Assembly (NCBI GenBank): GCA_963777755.1 | Contig: CAVZSC010000026.1 | Location: 372,001-436,000, forward strand | Reading direction: 5' to 3' | Origin: DATFWC01 sp963777755 | GTDB lineage: Bacteria; Pseudomonadota; Alphaproteobacteria; Rhizobiales; Xanthobacteraceae | Length of the DNA stretch: 64,000 bases | In this document: one piece after another, positions 28,189 to 37,096 of the stretch | Numbering within the stretch: position 1 is the first letter of the stretch | How the letters are laid out: every line of letters starts with the position of its first letter | Translations under genes and position numbers: made by a program | The notes under the pieces: generated by a model | What the model saw: only the letters and a program-made list of their open reading frames with translations | Database searches by the model: none | Told to the model about the DNA's origin: nothing

Positions 28189-29217
28189 ATGTCTGCATTA
28201 TTCTTAACCGATGCCGTTCGGGGCAGCGGAGTGATTCATACTGCGAAAGCACGAGCCGGAGTCGCGGCGCGGGTCGCCGCGTCGTTGCTGAGCCTCGCGG
28301 TTCTGGCCGCCACCACGCTCGACGCTGCGGGCGCCACGTGCCGGCCCAAGCGGCCGCGTCCCCCGGTCGTCCTCAAGAGCATGGGACCGTGCGAATTCAA
28401 CCCCGAGAGCGCGAGCTTTGTCGGCGAGCCGGCGCAGCAGGCGAGATGCCTCCTGCGCGGCTTCGACCGGTCGCGCAATCTGAGCCCCATGCTGGAGAGC
28501 CTGCCGGCCGCCTTGGAGAACCGGGTCGGACAGGCTTCCGACCTGCCGACCCGCGAGAGGCTGAGCGCCTACCTGTCTGTGCAAGGATTGGAATGGGAGC
28601 TCGCCTACTATCTGTGGCAGCCCGTGGCGCGCGCCAGGGACAACGATCCGTCGGCACCGGCCGCACGCTATCTGGTGATCCACGACACCAGCGGGCCGAA
28701 CTACGGCGGCCGCCCCTGGCCGGCCAATCTCGACGACCACCCGAAGATCAACAACCTGCGCCGCTTCTGGTGCTCGGATGGCTGGGTGGTTGCCCACGTC
28801 GTCATCAACCGCCGCGGTGCGTTGCTCCTCGGTCACGATCTCGCCGAGCCGTGGCGGGCGACCAAGTTCGAGCGCGCGACCGCGTTCGGCACCGCGCTCA
28901 AGGGCCTGTTCCTGCATGTCGAGCTGGTCCAGCCGCGCCGGCGTGCCCCCGGACGCGGGCGCCACAATGACGCTCAGGCACCGACGCCCGGCTTCACGGC
29001 CGCCCAATACGATCGTCTGGCGCTCGTCTATCTGGCGGCCAGCGTGCGCGCCGGCGCTTGGCTGATCCCTGCATTCCATGCGCCGATCGATGCGCATATC
29101 CGGGGCGGGCATGATGATCCGCAGAACTTCGACCTCGAGGCTTTCGCCGCCACCCTGGACCGCATACTCGCCGCCCTGCGACCGGCCGACGACGCTGTGG
29201 TCAAGGCGGAGCGTTGA
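28189..29217 (+). CDS. Secreted amidase_2/PGRP-like protein
   Basis: This 342-residue protein has a basic leader and hydrophobic signal (about residues 20-48). The C-terminal half follows the plan of N-acetylmuramoyl-L-alanine amidases: YLVIHDTSGP (first strand with a His), VVAHVVINRRGALL, GLFLHVELVQPR, FTAAQYDRLALVYLAAS and HAPIDAHIRGGHDDPQNFD near the end, with histidines at the places of the zinc ligands. Residues 55-170 match nothing known to me. It would act on peptidoglycan in the periplasm. The resemblance is at motif level, so substrate and activity remain uncertain. Confidence 0.65.
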   Translation: MSALFLTDAVRGSGVIHTAKARAGVAARVAASLLSLAVLAATTLDAAGATCRPKRPRPPVVLKSMGPCEFNPESASFVGEPAQQARCLLRGFDRSRNLSPMLESLPAALENRVGQASDLPTRERLSAYLSVQGLEWELAYYLWQPVARARDNDPSAPAARYLVIHDTSGPNYGGRPWPANLDDHPKINNLRRFWCSDGWVVAHVVINRRGALLLGHDLAEPWRATKFERATAFGTALKGLFLHVELVQPRRRAPGRGRHNDAQAPTPGFTAAQYDRLALVYLAASVRAGAWLIPAFHAPIDAHIRGGHDDPQNFDLEAFAATLDRILAALRPADDAVVKAER

Positions 29218-29405
29218 GCGAGCGACTCGTGCACCGCGGACGGTCGTGTGGGTTGCAACCAGGTAACCAGCTATTCCGCCCGCGACCCGACGCTGCGTTT
29301 CGATCGCCAATGGTGTACACCGGCAGGCGCTTGACGGCCGGACACCGGCAGGTCCAGGCTTGCGTCGGCCCGCCTCCTGTCTCTGCCCCTTGAGGTCTGA
29401 CATCC

Positions 29406-30434
29406 ATGATCATCGATTGCCACGGACACTACACGACCGCGCCGAACCAGCTGGAGCTGTTTCGCGACCGTCAGCTGGCGGGCCTCGCCGACGGCAATCG
29501 CCGGCCGACCACGACCAACCTCGGCATCACCGACGACCAGATCCGCCAGAGCCTGGAAGGCGCGCAGCTCAAGTTCCAGCGCGAGCGCGGTACCGACGTG
29601 ACGATCTTCTCGCCGCGCGCCGCCGGCATGGCGCATCACGTGGGTACCGCCGAGACCAGCCAGGTCTGGTCGCGCATATGCAATGACCTGGTCCACCGCG
29701 TGTGCACGCTCTATCCGGAGAATTTCGTCGGCGTCTGTCAGCTGCCGCAGCACCCCGGCGTCCCGCCTGCCAATTGCATCGACGAGCTCAAGCGCTGCGT
29801 CGAGGAGCTCGGCTTCATCGGCTGCAATCTCAACCCCGATCCGTCGGGCGGCTACTGGAAGGATCCGCCGCTCACCGATCGCTACTGGCATCCGCTGTAC
29901 GAGAAGATGGTCGAGCTCGACGTGCCGGCCATGGTCCACGTCAGCTCCTCGTGCAATCCGTGCTTCCACGCCACCGGGGCTCACTACATCAACGGCGATA
30001 CCACCGCCTTCATGCAGTTCATCACTGCGGATCTGTTCAAGGACTTCCCCACGTTGAAGTTCATCATCCCGCACGGCGGCGGCGCGGTGCCGTATCACTG
30101 GGGACGCTATCGCGGGCTCGCCCAGGACATGAAACGGCCGCTGCTGCAGGACCACCTGCTCAAGAACGTGTTCTTCGATACCTGCGTCTATCACCAGCCG
30201 GGGATCGACCTTCTCACCAAGGTCATTCCGGTCGAGAACATCCTGTTCGCCTCCGAGATGGTCGGCGCCGTGAAGGGGATCGATCCGGAGACCGGGTTCC
30301 ACTTCGACGATACCAAGCGCTACATCGACCACCTGCAAATGGGCGCCGACCAGAAGAAGCGGATATTCGAGGGTAACGCCCTCAAGGTGTACGGACGCCT
30401 CGGCACCGCGCTCAAGCGGCGCAAGGCGGCGTGA
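29406..30434 (+). CDS. 4-oxalomesaconate hydratase-like amidohydrolase (LigJ family)
   Basis: The 342-residue amidohydrolase-2 family protein begins MIIDCHGHYTTAPNQLELF, with the H-x-H metal pair and the family-specific TTAP segment of LigJ. Further metal-site histidines are in MVHVSSSCNPCFH, FIIPHGGGAVPYHWGR and the final D-x-x-x-Y FDTCVYHQPG. LigJ hydrates 4-oxalomesaconate to 4-carboxy-4-hydroxy-2-oxoadipate in protocatechuate/gallate 4,5-cleavage. Two genes for an aldolase and a Pht5-like protein follow in the same direction (gaps 103 and 71 bp, each holding short GC-rich palindromic sequence). Confidence 0.85.
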   Translation: MIIDCHGHYTTAPNQLELFRDRQLAGLADGNRRPTTTNLGITDDQIRQSLEGAQLKFQRERGTDVTIFSPRAAGMAHHVGTAETSQVWSRICNDLVHRVCTLYPENFVGVCQLPQHPGVPPANCIDELKRCVEELGFIGCNLNPDPSGGYWKDPPLTDRYWHPLYEKMVELDVPAMVHVSSSCNPCFHATGAHYINGDTTAFMQFITADLFKDFPTLKFIIPHGGGAVPYHWGRYRGLAQDMKRPLLQDHLLKNVFFDTCVYHQPGIDLLTKVIPVENILFASEMVGAVKGIDPETGFHFDDTKRYIDHLQMGADQKKRIFEGNALKVYGRLGTALKRRKAA

Positions 30435-30537
30435 ACTCCCTCTCCCCGCTCCTTCCTAATCCCTCCCCCGCTTGCCGGGAGGGTAGGGAGGGGGCAGAGA
30501 GGCTCAGGGTGAGGGGCGCTTTTCAACAGGGGGTATC

Positions 30538-31398
30538 ATGGCCGACATTCCGCGGCTCAACGGAGTCATTCGGGCGCTCGAGCAGGGGCAGCACGCCTTC
30601 ACGGCGTTCTCCCCCGCCGACGTCGAATCGGCGATCGCGCTCGCCACATCCAAGTACGATGGCGTCGTGTTCGAGATGGAGCACAACGCCTATGACATCC
30701 GGGCATTTCGCGATTGCCTGCAATACATGCTGAACCGGCGGCAGATCGCCCAGTCGGGCTCGCTCGCGCCCGGCGTGACGCCGATGGCGCGCATCCCGCC
30801 GAACGGCGGCGAGAAGGCGCAGTGGCACGCCAAGCAGGTGTTCGACCTCGGCGCCTACGGCATCATCTGGCCGCACATCAGCACCGCGGACCAGGCCTAC
30901 AATGCCGTGGGGGCTTGCCGCTATCCGCGCCTCAAGGACAAGCCGATGTACGAGCCGGCGGGCATCCGCGGCGACGGGCCGACCGCGGCCGTGCGTTACT
31001 GGGGCCTCACCCAGCAGGAATACTACGACCGCGCCGACGTGTGGCCGCTCAACCCCAAGGGCGAGATCTTCTGCATCCTGATGATCGAGGACACCGAGGG
31101 GATCAAGAACCTGCGCGATATCCTCAAGGTGCCTGGCATCGGCGCCGTGCTCATCGGCGAGGGCGATCTCAGCCAGGAGCTCGGCTATCCGCGCCAGTAC
31201 GAGCACAAGGTGGTGCTGGAGGCGATGGCGGAGATCGTGCGGCGCTGCAAGGAGGCCAACGTGGTGGTCGGCCATCCGCACGTGGAAGCCGGCAACGCCG
31301 AGCGCATCATCAACGAGGGCTACCGGTTCCTGATGTGCGCCCCGGTCCGCTCCTACGGCCATCTCGACAAGGCCCGCGGGCTCGCGGGCCGCACATGA
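30538..31398 (+). CDS. HpcH/HpaI-family class II aldolase
   Basis: The 286-residue (beta/alpha)8 aldolase has VVFEMEHNAYDIRAFRDCLQ near residue 40, ARIPPNGGEKAQWHAKQVFDLGAYGIIWPHI (substrate arginine, then metal-site region) and CILMIEDTEGIKNL with the metal-binding Glu, then GAVLIGEGDLSQELG. HpaI-type enzymes cleave 4-hydroxy-2-oxo acids into pyruvate plus an aldehyde or keto acid. Behind a LigJ-like hydratase it could serve as the 4-carboxy-4-hydroxy-2-oxoadipate aldolase step, normally done by unrelated LigK; that is inference. It is longer than Escherichia coli HpaI by about 30 residues. Confidence 0.9.
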   Translation: MADIPRLNGVIRALEQGQHAFTAFSPADVESAIALATSKYDGVVFEMEHNAYDIRAFRDCLQYMLNRRQIAQSGSLAPGVTPMARIPPNGGEKAQWHAKQVFDLGAYGIIWPHISTADQAYNAVGACRYPRLKDKPMYEPAGIRGDGPTAAVRYWGLTQQEYYDRADVWPLNPKGEIFCILMIEDTEGIKNLRDILKVPGIGAVLIGEGDLSQELGYPRQYEHKVVLEAMAEIVRRCKEANVVVGHPHVEAGNAERIINEGYRFLMCAPVRSYGHLDKARGLAGRT

Positions 31399-31424
31399 CC
31401 CGTACCAATCCGGGGTCACCTCCT

Positions 31425-31451
31425 CCCGCATTGCGCTTCGCGCGATGCGGG
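31425..31451. repeat. Short intergenic palindrome
   Basis: CCCGCATTGCGC, a three-base loop and GCGCGATGCGGG form a 12-bp stem with one G-T pair, in the gap between the aldolase and Pht5-like genes. This palindrome type is scattered through genomes of Bradyrhizobium relatives. Confidence 0.5.
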
Positions 31452-31469
31452 CTACAGCCAAGGTGAGCC

Positions 31470-32369
31470 ATGACGATCGCATTTCCCAAGGCCGGCCCGA
31501 TCACGCTCAAGACCCATCTGGCCGAATACCCGGTCACCCATGCGTTGCGCGCCGGGGAGATCAAGTCCGATCTCGTCAAGCTCGAGTTCGTCGGGCCGAA
31601 GCAGGCCTACGAGGGCTTCAAGCCGATGGTGCGCGAGGGCGCCTATGACGCGAGCGAGCTCGCCATCGTCACGTTCCTGCAGGCCAAGGCCTTCGGCAAG
31701 TCGTTCGTGGCGCTGCCGGCGTTCGTGCTGGGCCGCTTCCAGCACAACCTGATCGGCTACAACGCCAGCAAAGGGGAGCTCGAGCCGAAGGATCTGGAGG
31801 GCAAGCGGGTCGGCGTGCGCGCCTACACGCAGACCACCGGCGTGTGGCTGCGCGGCATTCTGCAGCACGAGTACGGGGTCGATCTCGGCAAGGTGAAATT
31901 CGTCACCTTCGAGGACCCGCACGTCACCGAGTACAGCGACCCGCCGGGCGTCGAGCGGGCCAAGGGCGACAAGAAGATCGGCGAGATGCTGCTCGCGGGC
32001 GATCTCGACGCCGCCATCATGGGCGAGCTGCCGACGGATCCGCGCATCCGCCCGCTCATTCCCGATCCCGATGCCGCCGCCCGCGCCTGGCACAAGAAAT
32101 ACGGCGCGGTGCAGATGAACCACATTGTCGTCGTCCGGCAGGAGCTGTCGCAGACGCGGCCGGACGTGGTCCAGGAGCTGTTCCGCCTGCTGCTCGCCAG
32201 CAAGCGCGCCGCGCCGGGCGGTGCGGTCGACACGCTGCCGTTCGGGGTCGCGGCCATGCGCAAGCCGCTCGAGCTGATCATCGGCTATGCGCTCGAGCAG
32301 GGAATCATCCCCCGCAAGATCGAGGTCGACCAGCTGTTCGACGACACCACGCGGGTGCTGGTCCCGTGA
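31470..32369 (+). CDS. Pht5-like periplasmic-binding-fold protein (4,5-dihydroxyphthalate decarboxylase family)
   Basis: This 299-residue protein has the NMT1/ABC-substrate-binding fold but no signal peptide, so it is probably cytoplasmic. Segments GPKQAYEGFKPMVREGAYDASELAIVTFLQ, LPAFVLGRFQHNLIGY, DLEGKRVGVRAYTQTTGVWLRGIL and EYGVDL agree with the 4,5-dihydroxyphthalate decarboxylase (Pht5) family, which makes protocatechuate. That would place it upstream of ring cleavage, with LigB (18.5 kb), LigJ and the aldolase downstream. The family also contains proteins with no decarboxylase activity, so the reaction is tentative. Confidence 0.8.
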   Translation: MTIAFPKAGPITLKTHLAEYPVTHALRAGEIKSDLVKLEFVGPKQAYEGFKPMVREGAYDASELAIVTFLQAKAFGKSFVALPAFVLGRFQHNLIGYNASKGELEPKDLEGKRVGVRAYTQTTGVWLRGILQHEYGVDLGKVKFVTFEDPHVTEYSDPPGVERAKGDKKIGEMLLAGDLDAAIMGELPTDPRIRPLIPDPDAAARAWHKKYGAVQMNHIVVVRQELSQTRPDVVQELFRLLLASKRAAPGGAVDTLPFGVAAMRKPLELIIGYALEQGIIPRKIEVDQLFDDTTRVLVP

Positions 32370-32407
32370 CGCCGTCATCCTGGGCGAGTGCCTGAGGGCA
32401 TGTTCTG

Positions 32408-32544
32408 TCGTCATGGCCGGGCGAGCCGCCATAAGCGGCGAGGGTTGTTCCGGCCATCCCGATAAGGACGCACGGCCCTGCCACCGGAATCGAGATCGCC
32501 GGGACAACCCTCGCCGCTTATGGCGGCTCGCCCGGCGATGACGA
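32408..32544. repeat. Large inverted repeat between convergent genes
   Basis: Arms of about 46 bp at 32408-32454 and 32499-32544 pair with few mismatches; the core GAGCCGCCATAAGCGGCGAG and its complement are exact. The 44-bp spacer is not symmetrical. It fills the space between the Pht5-like gene and the antiporter gene, both of which end here, so it can serve as a two-way terminator in RNA. Its form resembles the family-wide intergenic repeats of Bradyrhizobium relatives. Confidence 0.78.
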
Positions 32545-32554
32545 ATGGCGGAGC

Positions 32555-33982
32555 TCACCCCGCCCGGAACTCCGGCGGGATCGGCAGCAGCATGAGCAAT
32601 ACGAAGATCGGCACCAGCACCAGCGCGGCCCAGAACAGGTAGGCGAAGAAGCTCGGCATGCGGATGCCGCGCTCCTCGGCGATCGCATAGACCATCAGGT
32701 TCGGCGCATTGCCGATATAGGTGAGCGCGCCCATGTAGACGGCGCCCATGGAAATCGCCGCCAAGGTGCCGGCGAGCGGCCCCATCAGGGCCTGCGCATC
32801 GCCGCCGGCGAGCTGGAAGAACACCAGGTAGGTCGGCGCATTGTCGAGGAACGCCGACAGCCCGCCGGTCAGCCAGAAGAAGGCGACGTCGCGCGGCCTT
32901 CCTTCGGCATCGTTGACGAAACTCAACAGCGGCGCGAAGGCCCCGTTGCGGCCCGCATCGAGCATCGCCAGCACCGGCACGATGGTGACGAAGATGCCGG
33001 CAAACAGCTTGGCGACTTCGCGCATCGGTTCCCAGGTGAAGCCGTTCGCCTCCCGATGCTCGTCGGGCGTGAGCCATAGCGACACCAACGCAATGCCGAC
33101 GAGCGCCAGATCGCGCAGGACGTTCTGCAATTCAAGCCTGCTGCCGAAGATCTCGAAGATGACGTCCGGATTCCACAGTCCCGACACCAGGATGCCGGCG
33201 ACGATGAGGGCGATCAGCGGCACGTTGATCAGGCTGTGCAGACGGATGCGCACGGGATCGACCGGCTGGGATTCTGCAGCCTGCCGCTCCCGGCGGTGGA
33301 ACCAGGTATCGAGGATCACGAAGATCGCGAGCACCAGAGCGGCGACGATCGTGGTCTGCAGCCACAGGTGCCGCGCCGGCCAGAAGAAGTCGACGCCGCG
33401 CATGAAGCCGATGAACAGCGGCGGATCGCCGAGCGGGCTCAAGGCGCCGCCGATATTGGCGACCAGGATGATGAAGAACACCACGACGTGGACGTTGCTT
33501 GGGCGGTTCCGGTTGGCGCCGATGAGCGGCCGGATCAGGATCATGGCCGCGCCGGTGGTGCCGACGATGCTCGCGAGCAGCGTGCCGATGACGAGGATCG
33601 TGGCATTCACAGCTGGCGTGCCGGACAGGTGCCCTGTCACCAGGATTCCGCCGGCGACGGTATAGAGCGCGAACAGCACCACCATGAAGCTGACATACTC
33701 GGGGACCAGCGCATGGACGAGCGCAGCAGCCGCCGTCGAGAAACCGTATCCGAAGGCGATCGCGCAAAGCGCGATCGCCGACCAGGCGGCGGCGATCTTG
33801 CCGTAATGATCGTGCCAGAGTGTCGGAAACAGCAGCGGCCCCGTCGCGATCGACAGCAGCAGCCCGAGGAACGGCAGCGCCCATGGCCATCCCATGGCGG
33901 CGCCGTCGAGCGCACCGGCCGCCTCCGCGGGTTGCGCCCCAACGATCAGCGGGATGGAAGCGAGCGCGGTCCGCCGGCTCAA
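32555..33982 (-). CDS. Na+/H+ antiporter, NhaD/ion-transporter superfamily
   Basis: The 475-residue membrane protein has an N-terminal signal-like helix (residues 1-25, ending AEAAG) and about 12 further helices. Features of the NhaD/ArsB ion-transporter group include GTLLASIVGTTGAAMILIRPL (helix 4), IILVANIGGALSPLGDPPLFIGFMRGVDFFW and the pair of half-helix loops LSAFLDNAPTYLVFFQLAGG. These enzymes exchange cytoplasmic Na+ for protons. I start it at TTG 33982, which overlaps the polA stop (TTGA); no ATG is near and the signal-like segment would otherwise be lost. The frame is open far upstream only as a shadow of polA. Confidence 0.87.
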   Translation of the reverse strand: MSRRTALASIPLIVGAQPAEAAGALDGAAMGWPWALPFLGLLLSIATGPLLFPTLWHDHYGKIAAAWSAIALCAIAFGYGFSTAAAALVHALVPEYVSFMVVLFALYTVAGGILVTGHLSGTPAVNATILVIGTLLASIVGTTGAAMILIRPLIGANRNRPSNVHVVVFFIILVANIGGALSPLGDPPLFIGFMRGVDFFWPARHLWLQTTIVAALVLAIFVILDTWFHRRERQAAESQPVDPVRIRLHSLINVPLIALIVAGILVSGLWNPDVIFEIFGSRLELQNVLRDLALVGIALVSLWLTPDEHREANGFTWEPMREVAKLFAGIFVTIVPVLAMLDAGRNGAFAPLLSFVNDAEGRPRDVAFFWLTGGLSAFLDNAPTYLVFFQLAGGDAQALMGPLAGTLAAISMGAVYMGALTYIGNAPNLMVYAIAEERGIRMPSFFAYLFWAALVLVPIFVLLMLLPIPPEFRAG

Positions 33983-36900
33983 TGCGCCTCGTCCCAGTTG
34001 TCGGCGGCGCGTGCCTCGACCTGCAACGGCACCGTGAGCGAGACGGCGGGCAGCGGCGCATATTCCATCACGCGGGCGACCACGGGCAGGGTCTTCTCGA
34101 CCTCCCGGTCCGGCACCTCGAACACCAGCTCGTCGTGCACCTGCAGCAGCATCCGGGCGGCAAGCTTCGCTTCCCGCAGAACGTCGGGCATGCGGATCAT
34201 GGCGCGGCGGATGATGTCGGCGGCGGTACCCTGCAGGCGGGCGTTGATCGCGGCGCGCTCGTTGAAGGCGCGCAGCGAAGGATTCTTCGCCTTGATGTCG
34301 GGATAGTGCACCTTGCGGCCGAACAGCGTCGTCACGTAGCCGTGCGTGCGGCAGAACGCCTTCGCCTCCTCCATGTAGTCGCGGATGCCGGGGAACCGCT
34401 CGAAATATTTCTTGATGTAGGCGCCGGCCTCGTCGCGGCCGATGCCGAGCTGGTTGGCGAGGCCGAACGCCGAGATGCCGTAGATGATGCCGAAATTGAT
34501 CGCCTTGGCGCGCCGGCGCACGTCCGGCGGCATGCCCTGCACCGGCACGCCGAACATCTCCGAGGCGGTCATCGCATGGATGTCGGTTCCTTCCTGGAAG
34601 GCTTGCCGCAGCGCCGGCACGTCGGCGATCTCGGCCAGCAGGCGGAGCTCGATCTGCGAGTAGTCGGCCGAGACGAGCTTGTGCCCAGGGTCGGCGATGA
34701 ACGCCTTGCGGATCTTGCGCCCTTCCTCGGTGCGGATCGGGATGTTCTGCAGGTTGGGCTCCGACGAGGACAGGCGGCCCGTGGGCGTCGCGGCGAGCGC
34801 ATAGGACGTGTGCACGCGTTTCGTCGCGGGGTTCACGTAGCCCGGCAGCGCGTCCGTATAGGTCGATTTCAGCTTGGTGACCTGGCGCCAGTCGAGGATC
34901 TTGCGCGCGATCTCGACGCCCTCTTCCTCGGCCAGGTCTTCCAGCACATTGGCACGGGTCGACCAGGCGCCGGTCGGCGTCTTGCTCGCGCCCGACAGGC
35001 CCATCTTGCCGAACAGGATGTCGCCGAGCTGCTTCGGGCTGCCGAGATTGAAGCGCTCGCCCGCGAGTGCGTAGATTTCGTCCTCGAGCCGCGCCGAAGT
35101 CTGCGCGAAGTCGGACGAAAACCGCCGCAGCATGTCCGGATCGATGGAGATGCCGCTCGATTCCATCTGCGCCAGCACCGGCACCAGCGGCCGCTCCAGG
35201 CTCGCATAGACCGTGCCCATGCGGTCGGCCACGAGGCGCGGCTGCAGCAGGCGCCACAGCCGCACGATCAGGTCGGCGGTTTCCGCGCAGTAGGTCGAGG
35301 CGCGGGGGATCTCGACCCGGTCGAACGCGACCTGCGTGCGGCCCTTGCCGACCACGTCCTGGAACGCGATCGGCGCATGGTCGAGATGGCGCGTCGCGAG
35401 CTCGTCGAGCCCGTGGCCGCCGAGCCCGGCATCGAGCACGTAGGACATCAGCATCACGTCGTCGAACGGCGCCAGCGCGATGCCGTGCCGTTTGAGGACC
35501 ACGATGTCCTTCTTGAGGTCGTGCCCGAGCTTGAGCACGCTCCTGTTCTCGAGCAGCGGCTTGAGCCGCGACAGGGCTTCCGCCGCCGGGATCTGGCCGG
35601 TCGCCAGGCCGCCCTCGGCGAGCAGGTCGTCGGCGGCGCGATGGCCGAGCGGCACGTAGCAGGCCTCGTTCGGCCGCAGCGCCATGGCGATCCCGACGAC
35701 CTCGGCCTGCATCGGGTCGGGCGAGGACGTTCGCAGCGTCATCGCCATGAGGCCGTCGCGGGTCGCCTCGGCAATCCAGTCGTCGAGCGCCGCGACAAGC
35801 GCGATCGTGTGATAGCGCGCGCGCGCGACTTCCGCGCTCGCCGCCTCGGTCCGCCGCGCCGCCACCAGCATGTCGGGGGAGAGCTGCGCCTCGCGCGTCC
35901 CGCCATCCTTCTGGCGCGCGTCCAAGGGACGCGGCGCCGCGAACAGGTCGCGGGTCTCGGCACGCTCGATCTCCGCCTCGGGCTCGAGCATCTCGTCGGC
36001 CGGGCCGGCAATCCCCTTGGGCGCCAGCCGCGCGTCCGGGGGAATCGCAATCGCATTGATGCCCATCTGTTCGGCGACGCGCATGATCAGGCTGGTGAAT
36101 TCCATCGCTTTGAGGAAAGCGATCAGCCGCTTCGGATCGCCGCCCTCGAGGCATGAGGCGCCGTCGAGGCAGAGCCGGTCGAGCGGGATCGCCACGTCGA
36201 CGTTCTCGTCGAGCAGCACCAGCCGCTTGGACAGCCGCGCCTGCTCGGCAAACTCGATGAGCGACGCGCGTCGCTTCTCCTGCTTGATCTCGCCGGTGCG
36301 GGCGAGCAGCGTCTCGAGGTCGCCGTACTCGTTGATCAGCTGGGCGGCCGTCTTTACGCCGATGCCGGGCACGCCCGGGACGTTGTCGGTCGAATCGCCG
36401 ATCAGCGCCTGCACCTCGGGAACCTTGGCGGGCGGCACGCCGAACTTCTCGATCACCTCCTCGACGCCGATCGGCCGCTCGCGGCCCGGCATCGGGTCGA
36501 ACATGCCTACGCCGGGCCGCACCAGCTGCATCATGTCCTTGTCGCCGGCCACGATCGTCACGTTGGCGCCGGCGGCGAGCGCGTGGCGTGCGTAGGTGGC
36601 GATCAGGTCGTCCGCCTCGAAGCCCTCCTGCTCGACCGGGATCAGGCCGAAGGCGCGCACCGCGTCGCGCATCAGCGGGAATTGCGGGATCAATTCATCC
36701 GGCGGCTCGGGGCGATGGCCCTTGTAGTCGGAATAGATCTCGTTGCGGAAGCTCTTGCCCGAATGATCGAACACGACCGCCACATGGCTCGGCTTCACGC
36801 CATTGAGGCCCTCGCGCAACATCTTCCACAGCATGTTGCTGAAGGTGAGCACGCCCCCGATCGGCAGCCCGTCCGAGCGGGTGAAGCTTTTCCCCCGCTG

Positions 36901-37032
36901 CTGGGCGGCTTTGAACATCGCGAAATAGGCGCGAAAGATATACGAGGAGCCGTCGACCAGGAACACGTGGTCGCCGGCTTTCAGCGGCCGTGACGGCGCG
37001 GTTTCGGGGGGGCGTGCTGCGGTTTCCTGCAT
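33979..37032 (-). CDS. polA: DNA polymerase I with a degenerate proofreading site
   Basis: The 1017-residue enzyme has all three domains: 5'-3' exonuclease (FLVDGSSYIFRAYFA, GFEADDLIATYA, GDKDMMQLV, GDSTDNVPGVPGIG), 3'-5' exonuclease and polymerase (motif A VSADYSQIELRLLAEI, motif B RRRAKAINFGIIYGIS, motif C LLQVHDELVFEVP). In the exonuclease domain the expected DxE of motif I is MTLRT, and the motif III aspartate is missing (YCAETAD), while motif II KKD is kept. So repair synthesis and nick translation should work, but editing may be lost. It ends in the usual NWDEAH. The antiporter start overlaps its stop. Confidence 0.98.
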   Translation of the reverse strand: MQETAARPPETAPSRPLKAGDHVFLVDGSSYIFRAYFAMFKAAQQRGKSFTRSDGLPIGGVLTFSNMLWKMLREGLNGVKPSHVAVVFDHSGKSFRNEIYSDYKGHRPEPPDELIPQFPLMRDAVRAFGLIPVEQEGFEADDLIATYARHALAAGANVTIVAGDKDMMQLVRPGVGMFDPMPGRERPIGVEEVIEKFGVPPAKVPEVQALIGDSTDNVPGVPGIGVKTAAQLINEYGDLETLLARTGEIKQEKRRASLIEFAEQARLSKRLVLLDENVDVAIPLDRLCLDGASCLEGGDPKRLIAFLKAMEFTSLIMRVAEQMGINAIAIPPDARLAPKGIAGPADEMLEPEAEIERAETRDLFAAPRPLDARQKDGGTREAQLSPDMLVAARRTEAASAEVARARYHTIALVAALDDWIAEATRDGLMAMTLRTSSPDPMQAEVVGIAMALRPNEACYVPLGHRAADDLLAEGGLATGQIPAAEALSRLKPLLENRSVLKLGHDLKKDIVVLKRHGIALAPFDDVMLMSYVLDAGLGGHGLDELATRHLDHAPIAFQDVVGKGRTQVAFDRVEIPRASTYCAETADLIVRLWRLLQPRLVADRMGTVYASLERPLVPVLAQMESSGISIDPDMLRRFSSDFAQTSARLEDEIYALAGERFNLGSPKQLGDILFGKMGLSGASKTPTGAWSTRANVLEDLAEEEGVEIARKILDWRQVTKLKSTYTDALPGYVNPATKRVHTSYALAATPTGRLSSSEPNLQNIPIRTEEGRKIRKAFIADPGHKLVSADYSQIELRLLAEIADVPALRQAFQEGTDIHAMTASEMFGVPVQGMPPDVRRRAKAINFGIIYGISAFGLANQLGIGRDEAGAYIKKYFERFPGIRDYMEEAKAFCRTHGYVTTLFGRKVHYPDIKAKNPSLRAFNERAAINARLQGTAADIIRRAMIRMPDVLREAKLAARMLLQVHDELVFEVPDREVEKTLPVVARVMEYAPLPAVSLTVPLQVEARAADNWDEAH

Positions 37033-37096
37033 GCCGCCAATGTGGGCCGGCGCGGCCGCGATGGCAACCTGCGATGCGCCGCAGGGAGAAGGGCAG

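Noticed and set aside
33983..36154. 724-residue N-terminal extension of the antiporter frame
   Set aside because: It is an out-of-frame reading of polA; the antiporter begins at 33982 with its own signal-like segment.
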